Assembly (NCBI GenBank): GCA_024362935.1
Contig: JANCRA010000126.1
Location: 1,245,019 to 1,309,018 of the forward strand
Direction of reading: 5' to 3'
Source: Setophaga petechia
Taxonomy: Eukaryota; Chordata; Aves; Passeriformes; Parulidae
DNA length: 64,000 nt
In this document: one piece after another, positions 1-57,894 of the stretch
How the letters are laid out: the number at the start of each line of letters is the position of its first letter
Position numbering within the stretch: the stretch's first letter is position 1
Program-made: the position numbers and the translations under genes
The notes under the pieces: model-generated
The model's database searches: none
What the model was told of the DNA's origin: nothing
The model's input: only the letters and a program-made list of their open reading frames with translations

Positions 1-1920
1 GCCTGGGAGCAGACACGGCGCCGTTGCTGCAGGAATCAGGAGAGTGTGTCACAGCTTCATCAGTCTGAAGAGAGGGACTGAGGGCCCTCTGCCCTCCAGC
101 CACAGGCAAATGGCAGAAAAAGCATTTCACGTGTTCCTGCTCTCTCACATGCTTTGCTACAGGGAGACTGCAACAGGATCAGGAACTGAAATATTAATTA
201 TTGGAATTATATGTGGTCCATTCTTCACCAGCTGCCAGACAGAACAGTAATTTTCTGGGGGTGTTCTACAGGATTTTGTCTGATTTTAAATGTCAGAGAC
301 CTTTTGTTTCTGCAGGCAGGCAAGAGGTTTTTTCTTTTGATAGACAAATGGAGTTGAAGTGTAAGGGAAGATCATAAGCCTTACAATAAGGCCGTAACAG
401 GAGAGAGATGCAGGTCTGGAAGTGATTTTGATTAAATAATTTCTTACAAGGAGCTGCTGACTCCTTGCAGCACTGTGGAAGAGAAAAGGCATCCTGGGGT
501 TGCATGGCAAAGTGGATGCAGGGCAGGGTAAAATCAGCAAATGCGTAAGGCTGATGGGATGCAGAGGAATGCAGAATTGGGCCCTTATCTATATGCAGTA
601 TCTGTACTGCATATAGACAATTTCAGAGCAAATTTTTGCCTGTGGCATTCCAAGAGGATTTAATCAGAGTGAAAAAAATAGTATTTGCCAAGTTCAGAAC
701 AGACAGAATTGCGGTTTTGTGATGTGCAACAGCAGAAGCTTGAACTGGGGAGAGGAAGGATTGACTCAGATAGAAGGAGGTGGAGAAACAGAAAATAAGA
801 AAAAAATTAGTAACTGTCAAAATAAAATCAGCCAAGTGGAAGACTTGCTAAAGATCAAATGCAGCAGAAAAGGAGTAAGGTGTGTGATAGACAGAAGAAC
901 CTTTTCTGAAGAACAGAAATATGACAAGCTTTTTTTGTGTTGGAATATTTCTTAGCTCCCTGTATTTCTTAGTATTGGAATAATAGTGATTAACTTTCCA
1001 TTACATAAACTTATCAGTAATTTTTTAGATTTGTTTCATTCTTGTTTAGATTAGGTGAATACCCTACTGGAGATTAATGTCCAAGATCTGAACTAAAAGG
1101 ATTTAAAGAAATACTGTTTTATTTCCATGGTATCTCAGACTTACAATAACAAATTAGAAAGCCTTTCTCTCTATAACCTTAGCAGACATTTATGTATTAT
1201 TATTTACTATAATATTTACAGTTAGTATTTGGTGTTACTGTATCATATGTATATATACCAGCTGAGCTGTGTATTCTGATATATGGATCAGAGCACCAGG
1301 GAATCTCCTTGAAGAAGGAAGCATAGTTACTTCCCAAGAGACAATAAGGTAGTTGAAATCTCCCACAAGTGTGTTATTTTTATGGTTTTAAGTTGCGGGC
1401 AGAGTATAAATTGATCTGATAACAGGTGCTGAGGATGGGTGCAGAGGGTAGGAATTTGGTGTTCCAAACAAGGGTAGCCAGGCAGCTGGCACGCCTGTGG
1501 GGATGACTGGTGTTCTCTATTCCACTGTGCTCCTTCTATTTCCATCCGCTCGCTTCATCTGCAGACTGTCAAGGTCAAAGACGACATTGTTCTTAGCTGA
1601 ACCTCCTCGTACTCTCAGGCACCAGAAAGTAGTGAGCCCAAGAATGGGAAGGATTGAGAGAGAATGTGACACAAAGTACAGCACTCTGCTCTTCTCCCTC
1701 TGACAGTTCATGGCCCTGCACAAACATATCCCTCTCCTGGAAGTTCTCCAAAGTAAACTCTGTTTTGAAAAGTACTGAATGCCAGAATGATTCAACTTAG
1801 CTTCTTCTGCACGTTTTGAAGCCAACTTACCGAGTAACTTGTGGCAGCTCTTGTGTGCCTGGTGGCTCAGAGGTGCTTTCTCCCGGGATGGCTGCGGTGT
1901 GCCGGGGGACCCTGGCCAAA
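1..1920. other. 5' intergenic sequence without a recognised gene
   Basis: I see no conserved coding exon here. Open frames are short and have no recognisable family motif. The one structural item is the perfect hairpin at 588-617. 960-1260 is AT-rich. Confidence 0.6.
588..617. repeat. Perfect inverted repeat, 13-bp arms with 4-nt loop
   Basis: Arms TCTATATGCAGTA and TACTGCATATAGA are exact reverse complements separated by TCTG. Pairing does not extend beyond the arms, so this is shorter than a typical microRNA precursor. No terminator or element context is apparent. Confidence 0.85.
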
Positions 1921-2208
1921 GGCAGCTCGTGCCTGGGAGCTGGGGACTGCCAGCCTGCTGTGCCCAAAGGCAGCTTGTGCCTGGGAGCTGGGGGCTGCCA
2001 GCCTGCTCTGCCCAAAGGCAGCTCGTGCCTGGGAGCTGGGGGCTGCCAGCCTGCTGTGCCCAAAGGCAGCTTGTGCCTGGGAGCTGGGGGCTGCCAGCCT
2101 GCTCTGCCCAAAGGCAGCTCGTGCCTGGGAGCTGGGGGCTGCCAGCCTGCTCTGCCCAAAGGCAGCTCGTGCCTGGGAGCTGGGAGCTGCCAGCCTGCTG
2201 TGCCCGTG
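1921..2208. repeat. Minisatellite, six copies of a 48-bp unit
   Basis: Six units start at 1921, 1969, 2017, 2065, 2113 and 2161. Each begins GGCAGCT(C/T)GTGCCTGGGAGC and contains GCTGCC, which can pair with its own GGCAGC. Variants alternate: units 2 and 4 have CTTG near the start and a later CTCTG, while units 1 and 3 have CTCG and CTGTG, suggesting a 96-bp higher-order period. Because 48 is a multiple of three and the unit lacks stops, several frames on both strands are open through it. I do not consider them genes. Confidence 0.95.
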
Positions 2209-3555
2209 CTCTGCTGAGGGAGAGGAGCACACAAACCACAGTGCTGTACTGCAGCCAGGCCGGTCCCACTCCTGCAATGCTCAGTTGCTCAGATGAGCCT
2301 TGGCCAAAGCCCATGGTCCAGCTGGAGCCCAAGGGCTGTAATCGTGTCCCTGTACCATGAGCTGCTGTGCTCATGGTCCTGTGATTTCATACGTGGATTT
2401 ATGTACTGGGTGAGTCGGTGCTGAAAGGATTAGCAAACCATCCTACCTGCCCTACACACAGAGCACAGTTCTTCCACCTCAGGATTTATCTTCCACCAGC
2501 CTGATCTTTTCCTGCTTAAATCTCCTGTCTTTTTAGGCCGAGTTGAGTTTTTTATCCTTTCTCCTGATTGGCTGTGAAACTTTTCCAAAATCTTCTTGTG
2601 TGAGGATTTAATCTACAAATATTTTGCTTCTCTCTTTTAGATCTTTGAAGGAGGTAAAAAAATTTGTATGTAAAACCCACCTTGGAGTCCATAGTAGTCA
2701 TTCTCCTTCCACTTGTTTTTATTACTTGTTTATAACTTTTCAGTAATGTTACATACAAATTACAAACTAATTATATTCCTATGAAGAATTTCAGGCACAT
2801 AATGTTTTACTACATTGCCTCTAACTCACATTTGCCATTTCCCGCTGCCTACCATTGTTTTTTTTCCAAAGCCATTGTTTGCTGTAATGATGTACTGTTT
2901 GAGATTAACTTTGACTTTTTGGAGTAATCTGTAACTGTTGTAATTATTCTGCCAAATAAAATAATTTTAAAAGACATTTTGCCTTGTCTGGCCATGCAGT
3001 TTTTGTAATGATCACCACTATTGCTTCCTCTCGGTTCCATCATGTTCTAAGGCTGACATGATTGTATTCCCCCATTAATTGTCCTTCCAGTTCAGCTGAA
3101 GTGGGACCTGGATTTATGAGACAGTCCATGCCAAGACTGCTCTGTTTTCCTTCTTTGGTTCTGTCTTTTCTCCAGCCTCCTAGTGCTCAATTCTTAAGCA
3201 GCTTTGCCTATGAATACACTCTTCAGTCCATATTTACTTACTATTGATTTGCTTAAACTATAGACACTTTTCAAATGACTTTCAGTGAGAAGAGAGCATA
3301 ATTCTTAGCATTGCTAGTATTAATCAGAATGAACTGTAATGGACTCCTGACAAACAAATAGGAAATCCTGGTTTTTTGACAATGCAGAAGGGTGAGAGTA
3401 CTCTAGGCAGATGCATTACATTCATCCTAAGTCCAAGAATTAAGGCTCAGGAATTATTTTTGAAAGACAAAATAACTGAGCATGAGAAGGGTATGTGTGG
3501 TATGAAAAACCAGCCTAAGCTTACTAACGTACTCTTTCTCAGATAAGTAGATTGA
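2209..3555. other. Intergenic sequence, nothing recognised
   Basis: AT-leaning sequence with no convincing exon, tandem array or young repeat boundary. Short open frames on both strands show no family motif. Confidence 0.5.
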
Positions 3556-3950
3556 TTCCTCACAAAGGAATCAGTGTCTTTCTTGTCCAGACTTGAGTGA
3601 AGCCTTTGATACAGTGGGATCTGAACATTTGGCTGGGACTCAGAAGACAGGTAAAAGCAGAACTGCAGAGTAGGGAAGGAGCTCAGTAAAGAAGACACAA
3701 AAGACATTGCAGTTTCTTCAGGATTTCTCTAGGGTGCCATTTAATATTTTCACCAATGCCCATGGCAGAAAAATAGGCAATGTAATAATGAAATTTGCTG
3801 CTGATACAAATTGGTATTGTCGAAGCGGAAGAGAACAGGTTATGTGGGAAGAACTGCTTGACTGTGAACTACACAAACAGAACCAGCTGGTATCTGGTGA
3901 CAGTACAGTGCACAGCCATGCACTTGGGGCCTTGTCACAGGAGTAGGCAC
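3556..3950 (+). mobile_element. Degraded CR1-like LINE fragment, reverse transcriptase region
   Basis: A decayed copy of LINE reverse transcriptase can be read on the + strand. DLSEAFDTV near 3590 corresponds to the CR1 motif DFSKAFDTV, and KFAADTN near 3790 corresponds to the catalytic KFADDTK block. A later HALGA stretch corresponds to the VLHLG region. Frames are interrupted, so it is dead. CR1 is inferred from these motifs because it dominates avian genomes. Confidence 0.65.
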
Positions 3951-4806
3951 TGCATGCCAGAAGTGATCTAATGGCAATCTAAGAAACCGCCTGGTACTTC
4001 AGCTCATGTTCAAGGGAACATGGAGCTGTCACTGTCAGGATGTTGTGGAAGGCAGCTATGAGCCTGGAGAGGTTTGATAGATTTCTGCTTGTGAGAAAAG
4101 TCTTGATGGCACACGAGCACGTGGCCTGGACGCTGGAGGTACAGTTGTGTCTGCCCTTGTTCTAGCCAGGTTCACTGGGACTGACAGGTGTAGGGGGAAA
4201 GGCACAGGTAAATGAAGGTGGTGTAGAATGTAATCTTATCCCCTAAAAGAGTTGCAGCTGAACCAATTACTAAAGATTAGGAGTAGACTGGATGATAACA
4301 CGCCACACCTGCAGCAAATAAGAACAGTGTTATAAAAGAATGGATTGGTGGGAACTGGAATTAGATGACTACTGCAAGGACTAGGAAGAGTCAGTGCTAA
4401 GAGGAGCTGCCTATGAGAAACATTGAGGAGGTGTGAAACTCTGGTGATATGGAATCCTTGCACTATAATGATAATAGAACTCTTGATATATAAGATGACA
4501 GACAGGAAAGATGAAATGATGAGAAATGGGTACAGAATTTTAAGAAGGCAAATAACAGTTTCACTTGTTTAGTCTGACTAAAGGAAGAGTGAATGTGGAT
4601 GTGACAGGTATGTAGAAATGCTTCAAAGCATAAACATTAGACACAAAGGACCATTAAGGACAGTGTTGATAAGAGTAAATGAAAATACTCACAAATTCCC
4701 AGAACTTGGATTTTTAGCAGCTATTGTGAAGGAATACCAAGATTTAAAGTGTTGTGCAATAAACTTATATCTGAAAGGGTTAGATGTGACATGGTTGCTG
4801 TTGATT

Positions 4807-5015
4807 ATACATAGAATTAGAGAATTGTAGAATGGTTTGAGTAGGAAGGGACTCTCCAGCCCAACCAGTAAACCAGGTTGCTCCAAGCCCTGTCCAGCCT
4901 GGCCTGGAATACTTTTGGGGATGGGGCAGGCACAGCTTCTCTGGACAACCTGTGCCAGGGCCTCACCACCCTCATTGGGAACAGCCAGTGGTTCCTTCAG
5001 CTCTGTTCTATCAGT
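4807..5015 (-). mobile_element. CR1 LINE 3' fragment
   Basis: The + strand reads GAATTGTAGAATGGTTTGAG, then a GGAAGGGAC motif, then a Lys/Pro-rich block around CCTGGCCTGGAATACTTTTG. This is the reverse complement of the CR1 3' end. The copy is 5'-truncated, as is usual for CR1. Confidence 0.8.
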
Positions 5016-8000
5016 GAGTGACAGCAGGTGAACATTCCAGATGCTCTTACCAAATGCACCCCAAAGCCATCATTGTGACCACCAAATATCATGAAGATAC
5101 CCTTTCTCGACTAGGGGGCCGTTGGTTTGAGGGTAGTTGTTGATAGGCCTTTTTCTCTGTACCCTCAGGATTACCCACCAAGAATTCCTCTATTTCATTC
5201 ACTTCTGAAAAATTCAAATCTGTATTCCCAACTCTTCCCCTTCCAGGACCAAAGTCTTACTACTAACCTCTCACACTTTGCAGCTCTGCTCTGGCCCTGG
5301 GTTAGAGGATGAGGATTGTGGCTGCTGCTTGCAGTGCTCTGGTTCTTTGCTCAGATGTTTGTGCACTGCTGTTGCTGCACACAGCATAAAGAGGGATGGT
5401 GATGATGGAAAAGTGGAGGTAAAGGCATGGTAGAACTAGACAGCTTACCATGAGGCTAAACAGAATTGACTAAAATATTAGTATGGTTGATGATAATTCT
5501 GATGACTCATTATTTTGCATCCTATAATATTACATATATATTTTATATATTTCTCTGTCTTCTAGCATCCCTGCTGTTGCCTTTGATTACTTTTAAAATA
5601 ATCATGAAATAAGTTTCTCTCTCTACCTCTTCACAATGGTGTTTGGAACCTTCAGAGACAGAGACAAACATTTCTCTTTGTCGTATTTCCTGCCTTCCTA
5701 CCTTCCTCCCTCCCTCCCTCCCACCCTGATACGTTTTAGAAACAAGTACTGGGAGGGCCTAACAGAGAAAGGAACCTCTGTGTTACAAAATTTCCGTTTC
5801 TGTATGGAAATAAGGGAGAAGGAATCTCTGGAAATCAGGTGGTGCTGTGTCCTGTCCGCAGTCAGAATCCACACCAAGTCACAATCCACACCACCTGCAT
5901 CACTCTGGATAGATGCTTGTCTAACCTGTTCTTGAAAGACCTTTGGTGATGAGGAGTCCCATCCTTGCTGGACAAACTCTCTCAGAACATCTCTACTGTC
6001 ACTGTTGTGCTTCTCCTTAATCTCTAACATAATCTTCCTGGGAGAAATTCAAGCAGTTATTTCCTGTACTCTGTGTATGGGGAGCAGCACTTCCCTGGAT
6101 TTGCAGCACCCTTTGGACACCTGACGACTGTTGTTTTTTCTTTATCTTGTTTGGACCTTACGGTTCCTGTCACACTTACGGACCTTCCTTAATCTTCCTG
6201 GTTTCTCCCACATTTCCTCTGATGCACAGAGCCCCTGACAGCAAAGGTTGGTCTGGATGAGACACTGACAATTCATACCACAACAAAATTGCTGTGGAAG
6301 AGTTCCTCAGCAATTCTGGCAACATTAAATTTTTCAACCTTAAGGAAACGTTGAGCTGGAACAGCTTGTGGCCTGGAGAGCTCAGGGGATGGGGAGGAGA
6401 GATGGAAAGAGGAAAAATTTAGAATCTAGAGTACTGTTGTCAGTGCCGGTGCTGCCACCAAGGGGATGTGAGCAGTGGGGCAGCACTCCTGCAGTCTCCT
6501 GATCTTCTGGGGTTTATCTGTTTATTTTGTGACAGTGTAGTACTGTTAACTCACATTCAGCTTACCATCTATCATATCCCCAGATGTTTTTTTCTGAAAA
6601 AAAGTCTCTTCAGCTAGTTCTCCATCTCCTGTTTAGATAGCTGCTGATTTATATCCTTATGTGGAACCCTGCACTGTTTCTGATTGAATTGTGGTTTGAA
6701 AAAAACAGGACGTATCTCCAGGTCCTCAGGACTTTAATTTTTATCATCTCTTGTAGCAAACTTCTAACCTCTCCAAACTGTATGTTGCTAGGAAATTGAA
6801 TAAGCTTGTTCTCTAAGTACATTATCCATATTGTTAATGAGAGTATTGAATAATTCTGAACTCAGGAACAAGTGGACATTTCTTTAGATTAACAGAGCCT
6901 CAGACTTGGGATATTTTTTGGTTCCAGCATGTTGTCTATGCCACATTGCATCAATTCCAAAACTGTTGCAAATATTCTAAGTTTCATTGAAAAAAGAGCG
7001 ATGCTGACTTAAGTGAAGCTTGGGCGAGGGAAACCACACCTGCTTAAGGCAATCAGCACCTTCATTACTTCTGTAATTACCTACAGACCAAAACATGGCG
7101 AGTATCAGGAAACACGTCTCCCTAAAACAGCTTGGTTCATCTTTTTTCTAATTGGACCATCTTAGTTTAACAGCCTGAAAAGCCGAAGTTAAACCAAAGC
7201 ACACGCACCAAGTGGGCTCCCAGCGCCCCGGGGAGTAGCAGGAAGCAGATCAGCCTTTTTCTGAAATGAAGTGGTCTGGGAATAGGACATGAAGCGAGCT
7301 GAAAGTGAGTATGAATGAGGCCCCAGCGTGTGCCCAGCCTTCAGGAATGAGTGGAGGAACACAAGCCTTGCCCACAGCCCCGTGGCACAGAGAGCTTCCA
7401 GGTCAGAGACAGCTGGGAGCTGCCAGGATACCTGCAGCACTTGGGGATCACTTGGGTTAAATCAGTCACTTTTAAAAAGAACATTGACAACTATTTTCTA
7501 CACTTTTATGGGGGAAAAAAGTTGGAAAAATAGAAAACCAAACAATTTAAAATAAAATCATATGCTGTTTCTCTTAGTATGGGAAATTACATTCTTGCAT
7601 GGTAACCTTCACCCTTTTGTGCAAATGCCTCACATAGTAGTTTTCCTGGACACTATTGTGAAGGGTTGAAGAATCACAGGAAATGGGTTTCATTCTCAGC
7701 TAGGTAATGTTGGGCAAGTCACTTCCATCCATTTGTACGGTATTTTCCATTTGCAAAACATAAGAGCTGCATGTACTGATTTTTCTAAAGTGCTTGGAGA
7801 ACTACCATTATGCTAAGAGATGAGTTTTTATTATTACAGGATTTTTAAACTTTTTTTTAATACATTTACTCAGTCAACAGCTGAAGCGAGCCTGCCATTC
7901 CTTAATTTTCAAGTGGCTGGCCCTGGAATTTGATGTTCAAGGAAACCTGGTTTTGGATGTCTGTTAAGAACATCCAGATAGATTACAATATATAGGGTAT

Positions 8001-8049
8001 GGTTTTCAGCTTAAATTACTAGCACTTTATAGCAAATGTCCTCCTGCTG
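5016..8049. other. Intergenic sequence with old LINE traces
   Basis: No gene is recognised. About 5858-6030 resembles the reverse complement of CR1 coding/3' sequence (CTTGTCTAACCTGTTCTTGA). About 6770-7010 resembles reverse-complement CR1 reverse-transcriptase sequence (CATTATCCATATTGTTAATG). Both are heavily decayed and the boundaries are approximate. Confidence 0.4.
5690..5724. repeat. Pyrimidine-rich (CCTT/CCTC)n simple repeat
   Basis: A run of TTCC, CCTT and CCTC units, ending in four CCCT units. A purine-strand mirror form is possible but the tract is short. Confidence 0.8.
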
Positions 8050-8780
8050 CAGAAGGGACTCGGTGGCTATTGGTGGAGATCGTGGCGGCTGCGGCTCCAT
8101 GCCGTATCTGCAGCTAAGGGGAAAAATAGGAGAACCCTGAAATGCGCAGCCGAGCGCATGCTCCGGCCGGGGGACAAAGGGCCGGTGCTCGGGGCTCGGG
8201 GCTCGGGCCCGGCCCGAGAACAGCCGGGCGCCGCTCCCCGGGCCGCGGGCGGAGCCGGCGCGGGCGCGGCGCGGGAGGGGTTAAAGCGCCGCCGCCCGCG
8301 CGTCCCCGCCGGCCCGCGCTGACCTTCACGGGGCCGCGCCGGGCATGCGCGCGCCGCGCCCGGGACCGCGCTGCGCCCGCCGCGGTTCTGCCCGCCCGGC
8401 CCGGCCCGGCTCGGCCCGGCCCCGGGCAGACGGATTGGCCCCGGCCGGTCCTCGCCCGCCCGCGGCGGGGCCAGGACCGTGGCAGGCGCACGCCCTGCCC
8501 GTGCCGGGCGCGCCGTTGCCATTCGGTGCCGATGGTGCTGGCGACGGAGCGCGGGGGGACGCGAGGGGGGACCGCGCGCCGCGCCGCAGCCCGGAGCCGC
8601 CGCCGCCCCTGCCCGCGCTGGGCCCGTAGCGGCGGCTGCTGGAGGAGCCTGCGGCCCGGCCTTGGTGCCGTTTCACACGGCGGGGGCTCGCACGGCTCCC
8701 CGCCAGGGGGAAACAGCCGCACAGGCCGGGGCCGGTGCCCTCACGGCCGGGACTGCTGAGACCGCCGGCCAGTGCGGCAC
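8050..8780. promoter_or_regulatory. CpG island, candidate upstream promoter
   Basis: A sharp block of very GC- and CpG-rich DNA sits in an otherwise AT-leaning region. It contains runs of CCGCCC/GGGCGG-type Sp1 sites, inverted CCAAT boxes (ATTGG near 8067 and 8433) and a GCATGCGC element near 8344 that resembles an NRF1 half-site. It lies about 1.8-2.5 kb upstream of the SMARCD3 start codon. It could drive a non-coding first exon of SMARCD3 or an unannotated divergent transcript. The long open frames inside it are a by-product of high GC. Direction is not determined. Confidence 0.75.
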
Positions 8781-8929
8781 CCACAGCTAGTGCAGAGTGT
8801 GAGGAAAATGCACGGTGTCTGCTGGGAGCTGGGAAGGGGCTCCCATGATGGGAACCAGCATTCCTGTCTGAGTCTGGGGTCTAAAAAACATGGCAGATAC
8901 CAGCTGCATGCTGCCTTGCCAGTCACACT

Positions 8930-9000
8930 GGCGTTTAGAGTCGTTTAGGTTGGAAAAAGCCCTCTAGATCAAGTTAACCTGACATCACCGTGTCATATGT
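8930..9000 (-). mobile_element. Short CR1 3'-end fragment
   Basis: AGTCGTTTAGGTTGGAAAAA followed by CCTCTAGATCAAGTTAACCT matches the reverse complement of the CR1 3' terminus. Only some 60-70 bp are retained. It lies just downstream of the CpG island. Confidence 0.7.
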
Positions 9001-10299
9001 GCCTTTAGTTCAGCTAGAACTTAAGGAATTTTTCCAGTACGAAACAAGGCAAGGCTATGTGGATTTGTTTGGCGTATTCCTTCTGAGGGGCTGAGAGGGG
9101 GAGCTGATAACCACACTCGCCCTCCCTAAGTTTCTGTGATCCCTCGGGCTGTTGCCACACACTAGCACTTAGATTGGGGTGACCCTAAAAATCAGTGGAG
9201 GTCACTGTCCTCACCCCCATGTTCAGAAGGCCATGTGACCTTCATGTCTTGCCCTTCACTGCTAGTCAATGCAGTGTCTTTTCTGTGCTTGTTTTTATTA
9301 TTGGATGAGGGCAGAATAATTTTGTTTCTGATCTGATCGTGTTGTTTGCAGTCCTGTCAGAAAATTCTCAGCCCCTAGACAAGAATTTCAAGCAGAGGAA
9401 GAGAATAAACCCCTCTTGTAACCTGGCAACATCTCGTCTATTCTGTGTTAAGGGAGAGCAGGGGAGATGGGCCCTGGTGAGCTGCGGGAAGCAGAACGGT
9501 GCCCCGGGCCCTCAGCGCGGGCTCGGCCATCATGGAGCAGCCGCGCTCTGCTCGTGGAATGGCCGCCGTGCTGCCAGCGCCGCCAGGGGCTGGGCTGCTG
9601 CTCTCTTCTCCCTTCCCCCTTGGGCTTCACCTTCCCAGCAGTGTCCTGGGATGTCACACGCTGTCGTGCAGGGCTTTGTGTGACAAGCAGTGAACTGCTG
9701 ATGTCTTACAGCAGCTGCGGTGTTAATAATTTGCGTCTGTCAGTCAGCCTGGGATCTCTGGAGGATCCGTCACAGTGGTAGCAGAGCATCCCGAGCGTGG
9801 TCACTGGGGAGAGCTGGCGGGAGTGGGGGTGGAAACAAGCCGTGGGAGCTGCGCCGCCATGCTGCCCCCCACCCCCTTCCTCTGCTGATCTCACACACTT
9901 GCTTTCCCCTCGCTTCCACATGTTGTCCCTCCCTGTTCCCAGCTCCGGCCTCCCGCTGCTTCTCTCTTGTCCAGAGGGGTTAGCTCTCGTCTCTCATGCT
10001 GGAATTGCTGCCAGCGAATGTTTCTGTGTGCTGCCTGCCAGGTCCCTGGGGAAAGGGCCTGGAAATGCAGTGCAGGAGGAGCAGTGGGAGCAAGGGAAAA
10101 CCACTGCTCGCCTGCTGCATTTTCTAATGGGAAAACATCTCTGCGAGGTGCTGAGCTCCATGTCACTGCTGAAGTTGCCCCCTCCCCCTTCCCCTTGCCC
10201 CAGAATTTCCCATCCCTGATGCAGAGGAGGAGAGGCTGCAGCACTACCAGGGAAAACTGAGACGTGTTTTTCAATTTGCCTCCTGCTTATCTCTGCTGT

Positions 10300-10577
10300 T
10301 TGGACAGAGAGGTTTAAAAAGCTGGATTTTCTGTCCCTGCAGAGTAAACAGACAGAGCCCGGCAGCACAAACTATTTCTGGCTTATCAGTGGAGGAATGC
10401 AGCAGCTGAGGCTGAGCGCGAGTGGGCCGTCAGGAAGGCCCTGAAGGGGCCCCCTCCCCACTCCGTGCTATTAGAAGTGTGAGAGCCCAGCAGGACTCAG
10501 AGGGGAGAGTTGGAGAAAAAGGCAGAAAAGGGAAAGAAAGAGGAAGAGAGAGAGTGAGAGAGGCTGAGCAGACCCTG
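10300..10577 (+). promoter_or_regulatory. SMARCD3: Probable proximal promoter and 5' UTR of SMARCD3
   Basis: The stretch before the start codon holds a TATA-like TTTAAAAAG at 10313-10321 and then a moderately GC-rich leader. A purine-rich GA tract runs over about 10500-10565, just before the ATG. The transcription start is not visible. An RNA start some 25-30 bases after the TATA-like box would give a leader of roughly 230 nt. The alternative is that the leader is spliced from an exon in the CpG island at 8.1-8.8 kb. Confidence 0.4.
10397..10444 (+). other. Possible upstream ORF in the SMARCD3 leader
   Basis: An ATG at 10397 opens a 15-codon frame that stops at TGA 10442-10444, 133 nt before the main ATG and in another frame. 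It is present in the mRNA only if transcription starts upstream of 10397. The ATG context (GAGGAATGC) has a purine at -3 but no G at +4. Confidence 0.35.

Positions 10578-57894
<47,317 letters not shown>

Noticed and set aside
1921..2208. CRISPR-like array
   Set aside because: Units are contiguous with no unique spacers and the DNA is vertebrate. It is a minisatellite.
1517..2374. 285-codon open frame on the minus strand
   Set aside because: It runs through the 48-bp minisatellite, which is stop-free in several frames. The same array is open on the + strand as well. There is no protein family resemblance.
8067..8790. Several 100-200 codon open frames on both strands
   Set aside because: They coincide with the CpG island, where stop codons are rare. 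The translations are R/A/P/G-rich in all frames and mutually overlapping.
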